Assembly: GCA_002724395.1 (NCBI GenBank)
Contig: PBOR01000037.1
Coordinates: forward strand, 12,261-76,260
Origin: Rhodospirillaceae bacterium
Lineage (GTDB): Bacteria > Pseudomonadota > Alphaproteobacteria > UBA8366
Direction: 5' to 3'
Length of the DNA: 64,000 nucleotides
The translations under genes were made by a program, and so were the position numbers. The notes beneath the pieces were generated by a model. It was not told the DNA's origin. It saw nothing but the letters and a program-made list of their open reading frames with translations, and searched no databases. Shown here in pieces: positions 6,258 to 14,373 of this stretch; positions within the stretch are counted from its first letter, which is position 1, and every line of letters begins with the position of its first letter.

Positions 6258-8615
6258 ATGAAGATGTCCCTGCTTAATACCCTTTTTAAAACCTTTTTGA
6301 CGCGCGGTTTTGCTGCATTTTGCGCCATTTCCGTTCTTGTGTCGGGGCTTAGCCTCACATTCGCGAAGGTTAGCTTTGCACAAGACCAGAAGGTTGCATC
6401 GGCACCGGCTAAAGCAGATGCAAAAAGTGGAAAAAAAGCAAAAGCGGCGAGTGAATCGCATGCGGATTTGTTTGCAAAAGAAAGCTATCCGCGTGCGTCT
6501 CAATGTGGTGCGTGCCACACTAAGATTTACAAGGAGTGGGCCTCTTCAAACCATGCTTATGCATCTATTTCGCCGATGTTCCACAAGTTTGAACAACGTA
6601 TTTATGATTTAACTCAGGGAACAATGGGTAGCTTTTGTGTTCGCTGTCATCAGCAAGTTGGCACCCAGCGCGGAGAACCGAGAGAGCTACCGTTGTGGGA
6701 ACGCTCTCAAGTAGCACGTGAAGGCATCACTTGTGTGACCTGTCATCGTGTCAACGAAGAATTCGGTAAGGTCAATGGCGAGCGGCGTATTATTCCCGGT
6801 AATATCCATAAACCTGTTTACGGCACAGCAAAGGGTAGCGTGTTTGCGGATATGGTTAAGCAAAAGGCCGACTATAAAATGGCCACGAACGCAAAAGACC
6901 GCGGCGCCAAAGTCCACGCAAAGGTAGTTAAATTTACGCCAATTAAAAAATCCGAGTTTTGTGTGTCTTGTCACCAAGTCGCCGTTAATCTCGGCATTAA
7001 GCTTGAAGTTGTCTGGGAACAGTATCGTGACTCGCCAGCCTTCAAGGCAGGCGTCTCGTGTCAAGATTGTCATATGGGTAAAGTTCCGGGCAGAGCTGAG
7101 GGATATGATACGGCGCCGGTGGCAATCGTAAACGGCAAAGAGATAAATCCAGGTCGTAAGCATAGTAACCATGCATTCTACGGCCCAGGCTATCCAATAG
7201 CCCATCCTGGCATCTTTCCGCATAACCCAGAGGGGGAGCAGTGGTCCATTCAAAAATGGTTGAAGTTTGATTACAGAGCTGGATGGGGTACCCCAGAGTT
7301 TGAAGAGAAAATTGAGAAAACTATGGAGGCCTTCAGCCCTGTCGATGATGCGACGGGTACACTAGGAGTTATCGATATAGCGCGTGCGCTTGACGAGTTA
7401 AAAGGGGCTCTAAAATCGATGCAGCCTCGCGTGTCTGCTGGAAAATGGCTTGAATATCCACTGAACACCGCAACCGAAGCGTTAAATGCTCTCGGGGAAG
7501 TTGTGGAGAACGATGGTAAAGATGCCGAAGCTCGTGATGCGCTTGTAAAACAAGCTGAGGTTGTCAGAGTCCATGCTAGCAAACTCGGTAATGCCGGAGC
7601 CGCAACAGCCGCCTCTTCGATGGGGGCAACTGCAGCGAAGTTTAAAGGTACTTGGGCAAGTGGCAACGCGGTTGCGACGGTTGATGCGGCCAAGAAATAT
7701 TTGAAAGCGATCAGTAATGCCAAAAATTCCGATGGACGATTGGCTGCTTATCAGTCGCTAGTGGATGCAGAAGCGTCACTTCGAAAAGCTGCCGCGCCTG
7801 GGTTGAAATTAGCATCTGCGGTTTCAGCTTCTAAAGCCGGTTTCTCGGTTGATTTTCCGACTGCGTGGACCGATCCAGGTGATCGTGAGGAGGCAAGAGC
7901 TGTTGTCGAGGACAACCTTGTAGCGCTTGAGGAAAAGCGTGAGTTACGGCGCCAGGTAATGGAAAATGGTGGAACTATTGACGGGCCGTTCTTTAGTGGA
8001 AGCCCTAAAGTTGGTGGTTCTTTGGACTTTAAATACGTAATTAAAAATACGAACTCTGGGCATAATTTGCCATCAGGTTCCCTTGGTGCTCAACCAGAGG
8101 TTTGGCTAAATGTTGCTCTGACTGACCCTGATGGTAAAAATATCTGGGAATCAGGATACGTCGACAGTAACGGTGATTTTGCAGACAACCATTCGTTGGA
8201 TGTGGCTGCAGGTAAAATAAAATTCGACAAGCAATTGTTTAATTTGCAGACGAAGTTTTTGACAACGAATGTTAAAGGGACTGACCGTGAAATGTACCTG
8301 CCGGTTTCCTTTGACATCGATCAGCGACCGTTGCTGCGTCCGGCACCGCAACCGACGACTGTTATCAATCATCCACCATTTGCACGGATGGAGGGTCGCT
8401 CCATGCCTCCACTGTCAACACGGAATGTAAAATATTCGGTGCCTAGTGAGCTGATGAAAAAGCCAGGGAAATACAAATTATCTGTGCGTATGAGAACAAG
8501 AGCAGAGCCGATCTACTTTATGCGGTTTGTACAGGCGACCCCGGAAATGGAGCGGACCATGAACCAATGGATGTTGGATGTTCATCCGTATTCAGTAGAA
8601 TTTGATGTAAAGTAG
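6258..8615 (+). CDS. Pentaheme c-type cytochrome, c554 family, with C-terminal beta domain
   Basis: A 785-residue secreted protein. The track start at 6186 lies inside the preceding gene; ATG at 6258 gives a clean signal peptide cleaved near VSFA/QDQ. Five CxxCH sites lie at about Cys83 (CGACH), 127 (CVRCH), 159 (CVTCH), 235 (CVSCH) and 268 (CQDCH), in the arrangement of the cytochrome c554/c-prime domain. Residues about 370-530 are Ala-rich and helical. The C-terminal 200 residues look like a beta-sandwich with a SGHNLPSG motif, a motif I associate with large multihaem cytochromes of the cell surface and periplasm. The gene lies 25 bases after the decaheme gene. It could be a periplasmic redox enzyme or a carrier; the substrate is not evident. 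Confidence 0.82.
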   Translation: MKMSLLNTLFKTFLTRGFAAFCAISVLVSGLSLTFAKVSFAQDQKVASAPAKADAKSGKKAKAASESHADLFAKESYPRASQCGACHTKIYKEWASSNHAYASISPMFHKFEQRIYDLTQGTMGSFCVRCHQQVGTQRGEPRELPLWERSQVAREGITCVTCHRVNEEFGKVNGERRIIPGNIHKPVYGTAKGSVFADMVKQKADYKMATNAKDRGAKVHAKVVKFTPIKKSEFCVSCHQVAVNLGIKLEVVWEQYRDSPAFKAGVSCQDCHMGKVPGRAEGYDTAPVAIVNGKEINPGRKHSNHAFYGPGYPIAHPGIFPHNPEGEQWSIQKWLKFDYRAGWGTPEFEEKIEKTMEAFSPVDDATGTLGVIDIARALDELKGALKSMQPRVSAGKWLEYPLNTATEALNALGEVVENDGKDAEARDALVKQAEVVRVHASKLGNAGAATAASSMGATAAKFKGTWASGNAVATVDAAKKYLKAISNAKNSDGRLAAYQSLVDAEASLRKAAAPGLKLASAVSASKAGFSVDFPTAWTDPGDREEARAVVEDNLVALEEKRELRRQVMENGGTIDGPFFSGSPKVGGSLDFKYVIKNTNSGHNLPSGSLGAQPEVWLNVALTDPDGKNIWESGYVDSNGDFADNHSLDVAAGKIKFDKQLFNLQTKFLTTNVKGTDREMYLPVSFDIDQRPLLRPAPQPTTVINHPPFARMEGRSMPPLSTRNVKYSVPSELMKKPGKYKLSVRMRTRAEPIYFMRFVQATPEMERTMNQWMLDVHPYSVEFDVK

Positions 8616-8700
8616 GTGGGTGGTAAGGAAAGTTTATAAGAAGATTTAGACTTAAGAATTAAGGTCGATGTAGGAAAATGCGCGACCGGATAAAAAAGTT

Positions 8701-8720
8701 GGAGAGGAGCAACTCCATTG
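8701..8720 (+). promoter_or_regulatory. Strong ribosome binding site fixing a TTG start
   Basis: GGAGAGGAG lies seven to nine bases before a TTG codon at 8718, with no better ATG nearby. Starting here gives a full signal peptide, so the TTG start is credible. Confidence 0.7.
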
Positions 8721-10265
8721 TTTACTGACTGTACTAAAAACCACTTTTGTGTGCGGGCAGCGATTATTGCCGCAGGATTTGCAATTGCTATTTGTAGCAC
8801 ATCGACGTCTGCGTGGAGTGCCGATGCGCCGGTTAAGATGTCATCGGAAGCGAAAAAAATCCCGTTCGACCCAAATTTATTCCGCCCAGACCCGCAATAC
8901 GAGGACAAACCCTATAGCGCACCGAAGCAAATTGAGATTTATGGTGGTAAGTCGAGTATGGATGTTCCGCGTCCTCTTCTTGAGCTAGGACGTCCGATCT
9001 ACACGGAAGGCCCTTTTTCGGAGGGTTATAACCTTATAGGCAGAAAGAATATCGTTGATCCCGCACTTTCTGTTTACGGCGATATCAAGACTGCATTTGG
9101 CTTCAATAAAAACGGTGACCAGGATCAGGCCATACTCGCAACCCAGTTAAACCTCGATGTGGATTTAAAGTTAACAGGAACAGAGCGTATTCATGCGTTT
9201 TTTAAGCCTTTGGATAAGGGCGGGCAATTTACCAGTATTGAACTTTTTGGTTTTGGTGACGAAGACCAACCACGACTTGAGCTGGATTTAGATCCGGAGA
9301 CTATCTTTTTCGAAGGTGACATGGGAGCCATTGTGACTGGACTCACCGATGAATATCAAACCTTCGATTTTCCGTTTTCTATCGGCTATATGCCACTTCT
9401 CTATCAAAACGGCATTTGGATGGATGATAATATCATCGGCGGTGCTTTTGCTATTCCAGCGTTAAATAGTCCTAAACTCGATATATCGAATATGGACATA
9501 TCGGTTTTTGCTGGTTTTGACCGGGTCACTACACAAGCTATTAAGGACAGCCGTGGCGATAATGCTGATCATAATGTCGATATTTACGGTATCGCGACTT
9601 TTGTTGAAGCGCTTGAAGGTTACTGGGAAGCGGGCTTTGGCATTATTGATGGTGAGAGTGATTTCAAGGACTTAGATTATTACAGTGCGACGATAGCGTT
9701 TTCAAAGCGGTATGGAGGGTGGCTTTCAAACAGTGTACGCTTCCTGGCTGCGTTCGGACAAGATCGAGATAACAATGTCCAGCAAACCGCGGACGGTCAG
9801 CTTCTTTTGATAGAAAATTCTTTGATCACGCATTTGCCGAGCACTCTGGTGCCATATTTAAATGTGTTCGCAGGTTTCGATCGTCCTCGGCAACTGGCTG
9901 ATGATAACGGGCCCTTAAAAAATACTGGTATTAATTTTGAGGCTGACGCACTGAGCCTGTTCCCGAATTTGGATGATACTGGGCATGATACTTGGGGGGG
10001 TGCACTGGGGGTTGAGTATCTATTCAGTCTGGACCAGCAACTCGTTGTTGAAGTCGCGACAGTTCAGATTATTGGCGATGCTAACGAAGTTGGCCGTGCT
10101 GCTAAAGACGATCAGTATGGATTTGGCGTTCGTTATCAACGGCCACTCGGTCACAAAGGTGGTGAATTATCGAGGTGGATTGTGCGTTTGGATGGAATGT
10201 ATGGATTATTCAAGGATAACGACGATATTGCTGGGGCTCGCCTTGAATTCAGGCGCAAGTTTTAA
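8718..10265 (+). CDS. Outer-membrane beta-barrel (porin-like) protein of the multiheme cluster
   Basis: A 515-residue protein with a signal peptide (hydrophobic about 13-28, cleavage near AWSA/DAP). The mature part has alternating hydrophobic/polar strands with many aromatic residues and acidic turns. It ends in RRKF, and a C-terminal phenylalanine is the usual signal for BAM-dependent barrel assembly. There are no CxxCH sites. The start is TTG with a strong ribosome binding site. It sits between a pentaheme cytochrome and a reductase in the same orientation. It may be a substrate porin for the periplasmic enzymes or the sheath of an outer-membrane electron conduit, as MtrB-type barrels are; sequence alone does not decide. 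The family is not recognised. Confidence 0.75.
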   Translation: MFTDCTKNHFCVRAAIIAAGFAIAICSTSTSAWSADAPVKMSSEAKKIPFDPNLFRPDPQYEDKPYSAPKQIEIYGGKSSMDVPRPLLELGRPIYTEGPFSEGYNLIGRKNIVDPALSVYGDIKTAFGFNKNGDQDQAILATQLNLDVDLKLTGTERIHAFFKPLDKGGQFTSIELFGFGDEDQPRLELDLDPETIFFEGDMGAIVTGLTDEYQTFDFPFSIGYMPLLYQNGIWMDDNIIGGAFAIPALNSPKLDISNMDISVFAGFDRVTTQAIKDSRGDNADHNVDIYGIATFVEALEGYWEAGFGIIDGESDFKDLDYYSATIAFSKRYGGWLSNSVRFLAAFGQDRDNNVQQTADGQLLLIENSLITHLPSTLVPYLNVFAGFDRPRQLADDNGPLKNTGINFEADALSLFPNLDDTGHDTWGGALGVEYLFSLDQQLVVEVATVQIIGDANEVGRAAKDDQYGFGVRYQRPLGHKGGELSRWIVRLDGMYGLFKDNDDIAGARLEFRRKF

Positions 10266-10281
10266 ATTTCAGGTTTAATTT

Positions 10282-11565
10282 ATGGTTTCCATCTTAATTC
10301 AATACACATCTTTTGCGATATTAGCGGCGGCTTTAGCGTATTTAGCGCTTTTGGTTTACCGAAGCTATGGTGCCAGCATCGCAGCCACTGCTAATGCTGA
10401 AATTGAGCAAAAAATTCTAGCGGCTCGCGTGGGCGAAATAATGGATCGCCGACGCGTTTTCACACAAAAAGAAGAGTTATCCTGGCAGGGATTCCGTAAA
10501 TTCGAAGTTGTCGAAAAAAATGACGAGGGTGGGGATATTTGTTCGTTTTACCTTAAACCCCATGATCGTCGGGATTTGCCGCCGTTTGAGCCTGGGCAGT
10601 ATTTGACGTTCCAGTTGGATACGGGCGAAACCAAGCCTCTTATCCGATGCTATTCTTTGTCGGATAGCCCTAAGGCCGAATATTATCGTGTTTCGATTAA
10701 GCGTTGCCCGCCGCCTCGTGATAAGCCAGAAATTCCCCCGGGACGCTCGTCAAACTTTTTTCACGACTCCATCAATGTTGACGACATTTTAGATGTTAAG
10801 GCTCCGTCTGGAAAATTTTTTCTCGATACCAACCGCCAGACACCAGTAGTTTTAATCGGAGGTGGCGTCGGAATTACACCAGTGATGTCGATGCTCAATC
10901 AAATCGTTGAATCCGGCAGCAAACGCGAAACCTGGTTTTTCTATGGTGTTCGTAACAAAGCCGAAGAGGTGATGGGTGATCATTTAAAAGCGATTGGGGC
11001 CGCTCACGATAATATTCAAGTACGTATTTGTTATTCTAGGCCAGGCGACGATGACGTTGAAGGTGAGGATTACCATCACGCTTGCCGTGTGGGGGCAGAC
11101 TTATTCAAGGAAGTCCTGCCATCTAATAATTATGATTTTTACTTTTGTGGCCCACCGCCAATGATGAATACGCTGTTCGAGGGGCTGCGAGAATGGAACG
11201 TGCCTGAAGCTAACATTCACTACGAAGCATTTGGTCCAGCCACAGTTAAGAAGAAGAAAGAGGCGGATGACGCAGCTAAGCCAGAGGGTGATGGCGCAAA
11301 GAAAGCAAAAACATTTAATGTTATTTTTGATAAGTCGGGCAAGACAATTGAGTGGGACCCTGATGCAGAGACTTTATTAGACTTTGGCGAAGCTAATGGT
11401 ATAGCGATGGATTCCGGCTGCAGAGCGGGCAATTGCGGTACATGCATTACCGCGATTAAAAAGGGGAATGTAGCTTACGTATCTGAGCCTGGGGACCCGC
11501 CAGAAGAGGGATCTTGTCTGGCATGTATTTGCACACCCGATGGGGAATTGGTTGTCGATGCCTAG
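10282..11565 (+). CDS. Membrane-tethered NAD(P)H:flavin reductase with C-terminal 2Fe-2S ferredoxin domain
   Basis: A 427-residue protein. One N-terminal membrane helix (about 5-27) is followed by a ferredoxin-reductase fold with the FAD motif RCYSLSD, the nucleotide-binding GGGVGITPVMSML and CGPPPMM. A Lys/Ala-rich linker (about 318-340) leads to a plant-type 2Fe-2S domain with C-x4-C-x2-C (CRAGNCGTC) and a fourth cysteine near CLAC. The order, reductase then ferredoxin, is that of phthalate-dioxygenase-reductase and Hcr proteins, the reverse of NqrF. It begins 16 bases after the barrel gene. It probably exchanges electrons between NAD(P)H and the cluster's FeS/haem proteins at the inner face of the membrane; the direction is unknown. 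Confidence 0.82.
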   Translation: MVSILIQYTSFAILAAALAYLALLVYRSYGASIAATANAEIEQKILAARVGEIMDRRRVFTQKEELSWQGFRKFEVVEKNDEGGDICSFYLKPHDRRDLPPFEPGQYLTFQLDTGETKPLIRCYSLSDSPKAEYYRVSIKRCPPPRDKPEIPPGRSSNFFHDSINVDDILDVKAPSGKFFLDTNRQTPVVLIGGGVGITPVMSMLNQIVESGSKRETWFFYGVRNKAEEVMGDHLKAIGAAHDNIQVRICYSRPGDDDVEGEDYHHACRVGADLFKEVLPSNNYDFYFCGPPPMMNTLFEGLREWNVPEANIHYEAFGPATVKKKKEADDAAKPEGDGAKKAKTFNVIFDKSGKTIEWDPDAETLLDFGEANGIAMDSGCRAGNCGTCITAIKKGNVAYVSEPGDPPEEGSCLACICTPDGELVVDA

Positions 11566-11654
11566 CACCTAATCCATGACGAAAAGATATCTGGCCTTGC
11601 ACCTTTCAAGAACGTTAGAAAATTTTTTTATAAGAGCAATTTTTTTAAACAATA

Positions 11655-11674
11655 TGGTGACTTCAGAATCACCA
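11655..11674. promoter_or_regulatory. Inverted repeat TGGTGA-N8-TCACCA before gdhA
   Basis: TGGTGA and TCACCA form a perfect six-base dyad with an eight-base spacer, ending seven bases before the GGAGAG ribosome binding site of gdhA. It could be an operator or a small leader hairpin that affects ribosome access. No known consensus is matched. Confidence 0.4.
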
Positions 11675-11692
11675 AACCATGGAGAGATTTAA

Positions 11693-13060
11693 ATGTCGAA
11701 GGCTCATGAAAGCGATGCAAAAACAAAAGAATATTTAGAACGTTATATGGAAGGTGTGCAAAAACGTAATCCTGGTGAACCTGAATTTGTTCAAGCGGTT
11801 TACGAGGTTGCCTCGTCTATATTTCCTTACATCGCTGATAAGCCAATGTATCACGAGATGCAAATCTTGGAGAGAATGGCCGAGCCGGAACGTGTCATTT
11901 CGTTCCGTGTTCCATGGACTGATGATAAAGGAAATATTCGTACCAATCGAGGCTGGCGTGTGCAGTTCAATTCGGCGATTGGTCCGTACAAAGGCGGTAT
12001 TCGTTTTCATCCGAGCGTAAATCAGTCAATCCTGAAATTTCTCGGCTTTGAGCAAACTTTTAAAAACAGTTTGACCGGTCTGCCGATGGGCGGCGGTAAA
12101 GGTGGTGCGAATTTTAATCCAAAAGGAAAAAGTGATAATGAGGTTATGCGTTTCTGCCAATCGTTTGTGACGGAACTGTATCGTCATATTGGTGCAGACA
12201 CCGACGTTCCTGCTGGCGACATTGGCGTTGGCGGACGCGAGATTGGATTCATGTTTGGGCAGTACAAGCGCATCACTAATGAATTTGTTGGTGTGCTTAC
12301 TGGTAAGGGCATGGAATTTGGTGGATCGAAAATGCGGACCGAAGCTACAGGTTATGGCGCTGTCTTTTTCCTGCGCAATATGTTGGCACAGCACAAAGAT
12401 GCAATCGATGGCAAAAAGGTATTGATTTCTGGTTCTGGTAATGTCGCCACGCATGCTGCGGAGAAATGTCTGCAATTAGGTGCAACACCAATTACACTAT
12501 CGGATTCGGGCGGCTTCGTTCATTGCGCAGATGGCTTTACCCAAGAGCAGGTCGATTGGATTAAAGAACTCAAGGGAGCACGTCGCGGACGTATTTCTGA
12601 GGCAGCCGATGAATTTAACAACGTGACATTCCACGAGGGACGTCCTTGGGGTATCGAAGCCGATTGTGCGATCCCGTCTGCCACGCAGAATGAAGTTAAC
12701 GCGGAAGAGGCTGCTGTGATGATTAAGAATGGTGTAATGGCAGTCGCTGAAGCGGCTAACATGCCATGTGAACAAGGGGCTGTGGATTCATTCATGGAAG
12801 CAGGCACTCTTTTCGGTCCTGCAAAAGCTGTAAATGCCGGTGGTGTGGGTGTCTCAGGTTTAGAGATGAGCCAAAATAGTGCTCGTATTTCCTGGGATGA
12901 GGACCACCTACGGAAACTGCTGGAAGACATGATGCGTGATATTCATGATTCCTGTGTTCAGTATGGCGGAGACGGTGATAAAGTGAATTATTTGCAAGGC
13001 TCTAATATAGCAGGTTTTGTTAAGGTTGCCGACGCAATGCTTAGCTACGGTCACGTTTAG
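11693..13060 (+). CDS. gdhA: NADP-specific glutamate dehydrogenase
   Basis: Converts 2-oxoglutarate, ammonium and NADPH to glutamate in the cytoplasm. Its 455 residues match the usual length of hexameric bacterial GdhA. The family core is visible: GPYKGGIRFHPSV, then the active-site region GLPMGGGKGG and, in the cofactor domain, SGSGNVATHAAEK. The ATG at 11693 follows GGAGAG at a normal distance. It stands alone, with a dyad in the leader and a terminator after it. Its position next to the multiheme cluster might hint at nitrogen metabolism, but gdhA is a common housekeeping gene and the adjacency may mean nothing. Confidence 0.96.
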   Translation: MSKAHESDAKTKEYLERYMEGVQKRNPGEPEFVQAVYEVASSIFPYIADKPMYHEMQILERMAEPERVISFRVPWTDDKGNIRTNRGWRVQFNSAIGPYKGGIRFHPSVNQSILKFLGFEQTFKNSLTGLPMGGGKGGANFNPKGKSDNEVMRFCQSFVTELYRHIGADTDVPAGDIGVGGREIGFMFGQYKRITNEFVGVLTGKGMEFGGSKMRTEATGYGAVFFLRNMLAQHKDAIDGKKVLISGSGNVATHAAEKCLQLGATPITLSDSGGFVHCADGFTQEQVDWIKELKGARRGRISEAADEFNNVTFHEGRPWGIEADCAIPSATQNEVNAEEAAVMIKNGVMAVAEAANMPCEQGAVDSFMEAGTLFGPAKAVNAGGVGVSGLEMSQNSARISWDEDHLRKLLEDMMRDIHDSCVQYGGDGDKVNYLQGSNIAGFVKVADAMLSYGHV

Positions 13061-13080
13061 GCCATATAACTTATGAATTA

Positions 13081-13115
13081 AACGCCCTGGCTAACGAAAG
13101 CCGGGGCGTTTCTCG
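13081..13115 (+). terminator. Rho-independent terminator after gdhA
   Basis: AACGCCCTGGCT and AGCCGGGGCGTT form a GC-rich stem (AACGCCC with GGGCGTT, plus GGCT/AGCC with a small mismatch) around a short loop, followed by TCTCGTTT. It lies 20 bases after the gdhA stop. Confidence 0.75.
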
Positions 13116-13165
13116 TTTAATGTCAAACCAGATTCAGTGCAATAGGGAAGGTGTGAAGCACCACT

Positions 13166-14155
13166 CTATATAGTTGCGGCCATACTTGGGTTATCCTCGT
13201 TTAGGGTAAGGCGCCACATTTCACGTTTATTGTTCTTGTAGTCGAAACCAGTCGCAGCATGAATAGTAGAGCGGTTATCCCAAGCAACTATATCGCCAGG
13301 TTGCCACTCCCACTTTACACTAAATTCGGGTCCGGTGAGGTAAGGCAAAAGATCACGCAGTATAAGTACGCTTTTATCCTCGACGCCTTCAAGATCCCAG
13401 TGGTCGAGGTCCGACTGTTTTATCTGTTGTCCGATCGGTACTATTGCGCAAGTAGAACTGTTAAGTCCGTAAACAGCTACTTCCCCGGTTAGTGGATGTT
13501 TGAGTACTAGTGGTACTCGATTAGGCGGGTTTTCGGCACGCTGTTCAGGAGTAAGGACAGGATACTCAGGGGAATAAGCATTAATTTTTTTATCATGATG
13601 TGCGAGGGAACACACAGCTTCTAGGCTTGCTAAATCCTGCTGTTTTTCGGTATCCAGGCGTTCGTAAGCAGTCCGCATATCAGAAAATAGCGTTGCACCG
13701 CCCGCAGGCGGCGCGATTTTACAATGAAAAACTGAGCCGATGGGAGGTTTCTCTCGGAAGGTAGAATCCGTATGCCACACTGGCCTTCGTGTTTTCGGGT
13801 TGTAGCGAATATCAGTATCATCTTTTAACTGAGGTACGATCGCGAACTGGGCGCTCGGTTTACCGTTTTTACCTTTCACGTTGCCAATCCTAAGGATAGG
13901 AAAGCCTGGTACGATTTTATCTTCACGGCCGGTCTGTGTTTTTTGCTCAACGACCCCAAATACTTCGGACCAGGCCAAGAGTTCTTCGGGAAGGACATTT
14001 GCAAGGTCAGAACCTCTAACCGCCAATAGACCGCCGTGTTTCATCCAGAGATCGTAAGCTTCTGCTTTGAAACCGTCATCACACAAATCTTTTCGCGTGA
14101 CTTCCTCAATTTTAAGGCCAAATTCACCGTTCAATGTAGATATAGAATGCTTCAT
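13166..14155 (-). CDS. TauD/TfdA-family 2-oxoglutarate-dependent dioxygenase
   Basis: A non-haem iron dioxygenase of about 329 residues. The iron-binding HxD is in WHTDSTFRE; the distal histidine lies in RSTIHAATGFDY, followed by the 2-oxoglutarate-binding arginine in REMWRLTL. The pattern is closer to TfdA (2,4-D/alkyl ether type) than to TauD, but the substrate cannot be assigned. Two starts are possible: GTG at 14176 or ATG at 14155; neither has a strong ribosome binding site, and I chose the ATG because it begins near the conserved domain. The gene diverges from the AtuA-like pair, so they may share a catabolic role and control region. Confidence 0.85.
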   Translation of the reverse strand: MKHSISTLNGEFGLKIEEVTRKDLCDDGFKAEAYDLWMKHGGLLAVRGSDLANVLPEELLAWSEVFGVVEQKTQTGREDKIVPGFPILRIGNVKGKNGKPSAQFAIVPQLKDDTDIRYNPKTRRPVWHTDSTFREKPPIGSVFHCKIAPPAGGATLFSDMRTAYERLDTEKQQDLASLEAVCSLAHHDKKINAYSPEYPVLTPEQRAENPPNRVPLVLKHPLTGEVAVYGLNSSTCAIVPIGQQIKQSDLDHWDLEGVEDKSVLILRDLLPYLTGPEFSVKWEWQPGDIVAWDNRSTIHAATGFDYKNNKREMWRLTLNEDNPSMAATI

Positions 14156-14373
14156 CGGATCTTTATTACTATTCACTTATTTATTGAAATTGACACTGTA
14201 CTGATAATGATATCAGAAAATGAAAATGTAAATGTAAATGAGCCTTTCTTAGAGCAAGAGTATGCGAAACGGATCATTAGCTTTTTATCGAGGTGCCACT
14301 CTCTTCTAAAAGATCCCTAGTAATGCATAATACAAGTACGGAAAAAACAGTTTCACACAGATATGCGTTCTCT

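Noticed and set aside
6687-7253. 188-residue ORF antisense to the pentaheme cytochrome gene
   Set aside because: Shadow of a gene with five haem motifs; no domain or ribosome binding site.
14207-14320. Short ORF (about 38 codons) between the dioxygenase and AtuA-like genes
   Set aside because: Low-complexity start (repeated AATGTA), no ribosome binding site and no family; the longer version of it is antisense to the dioxygenase.
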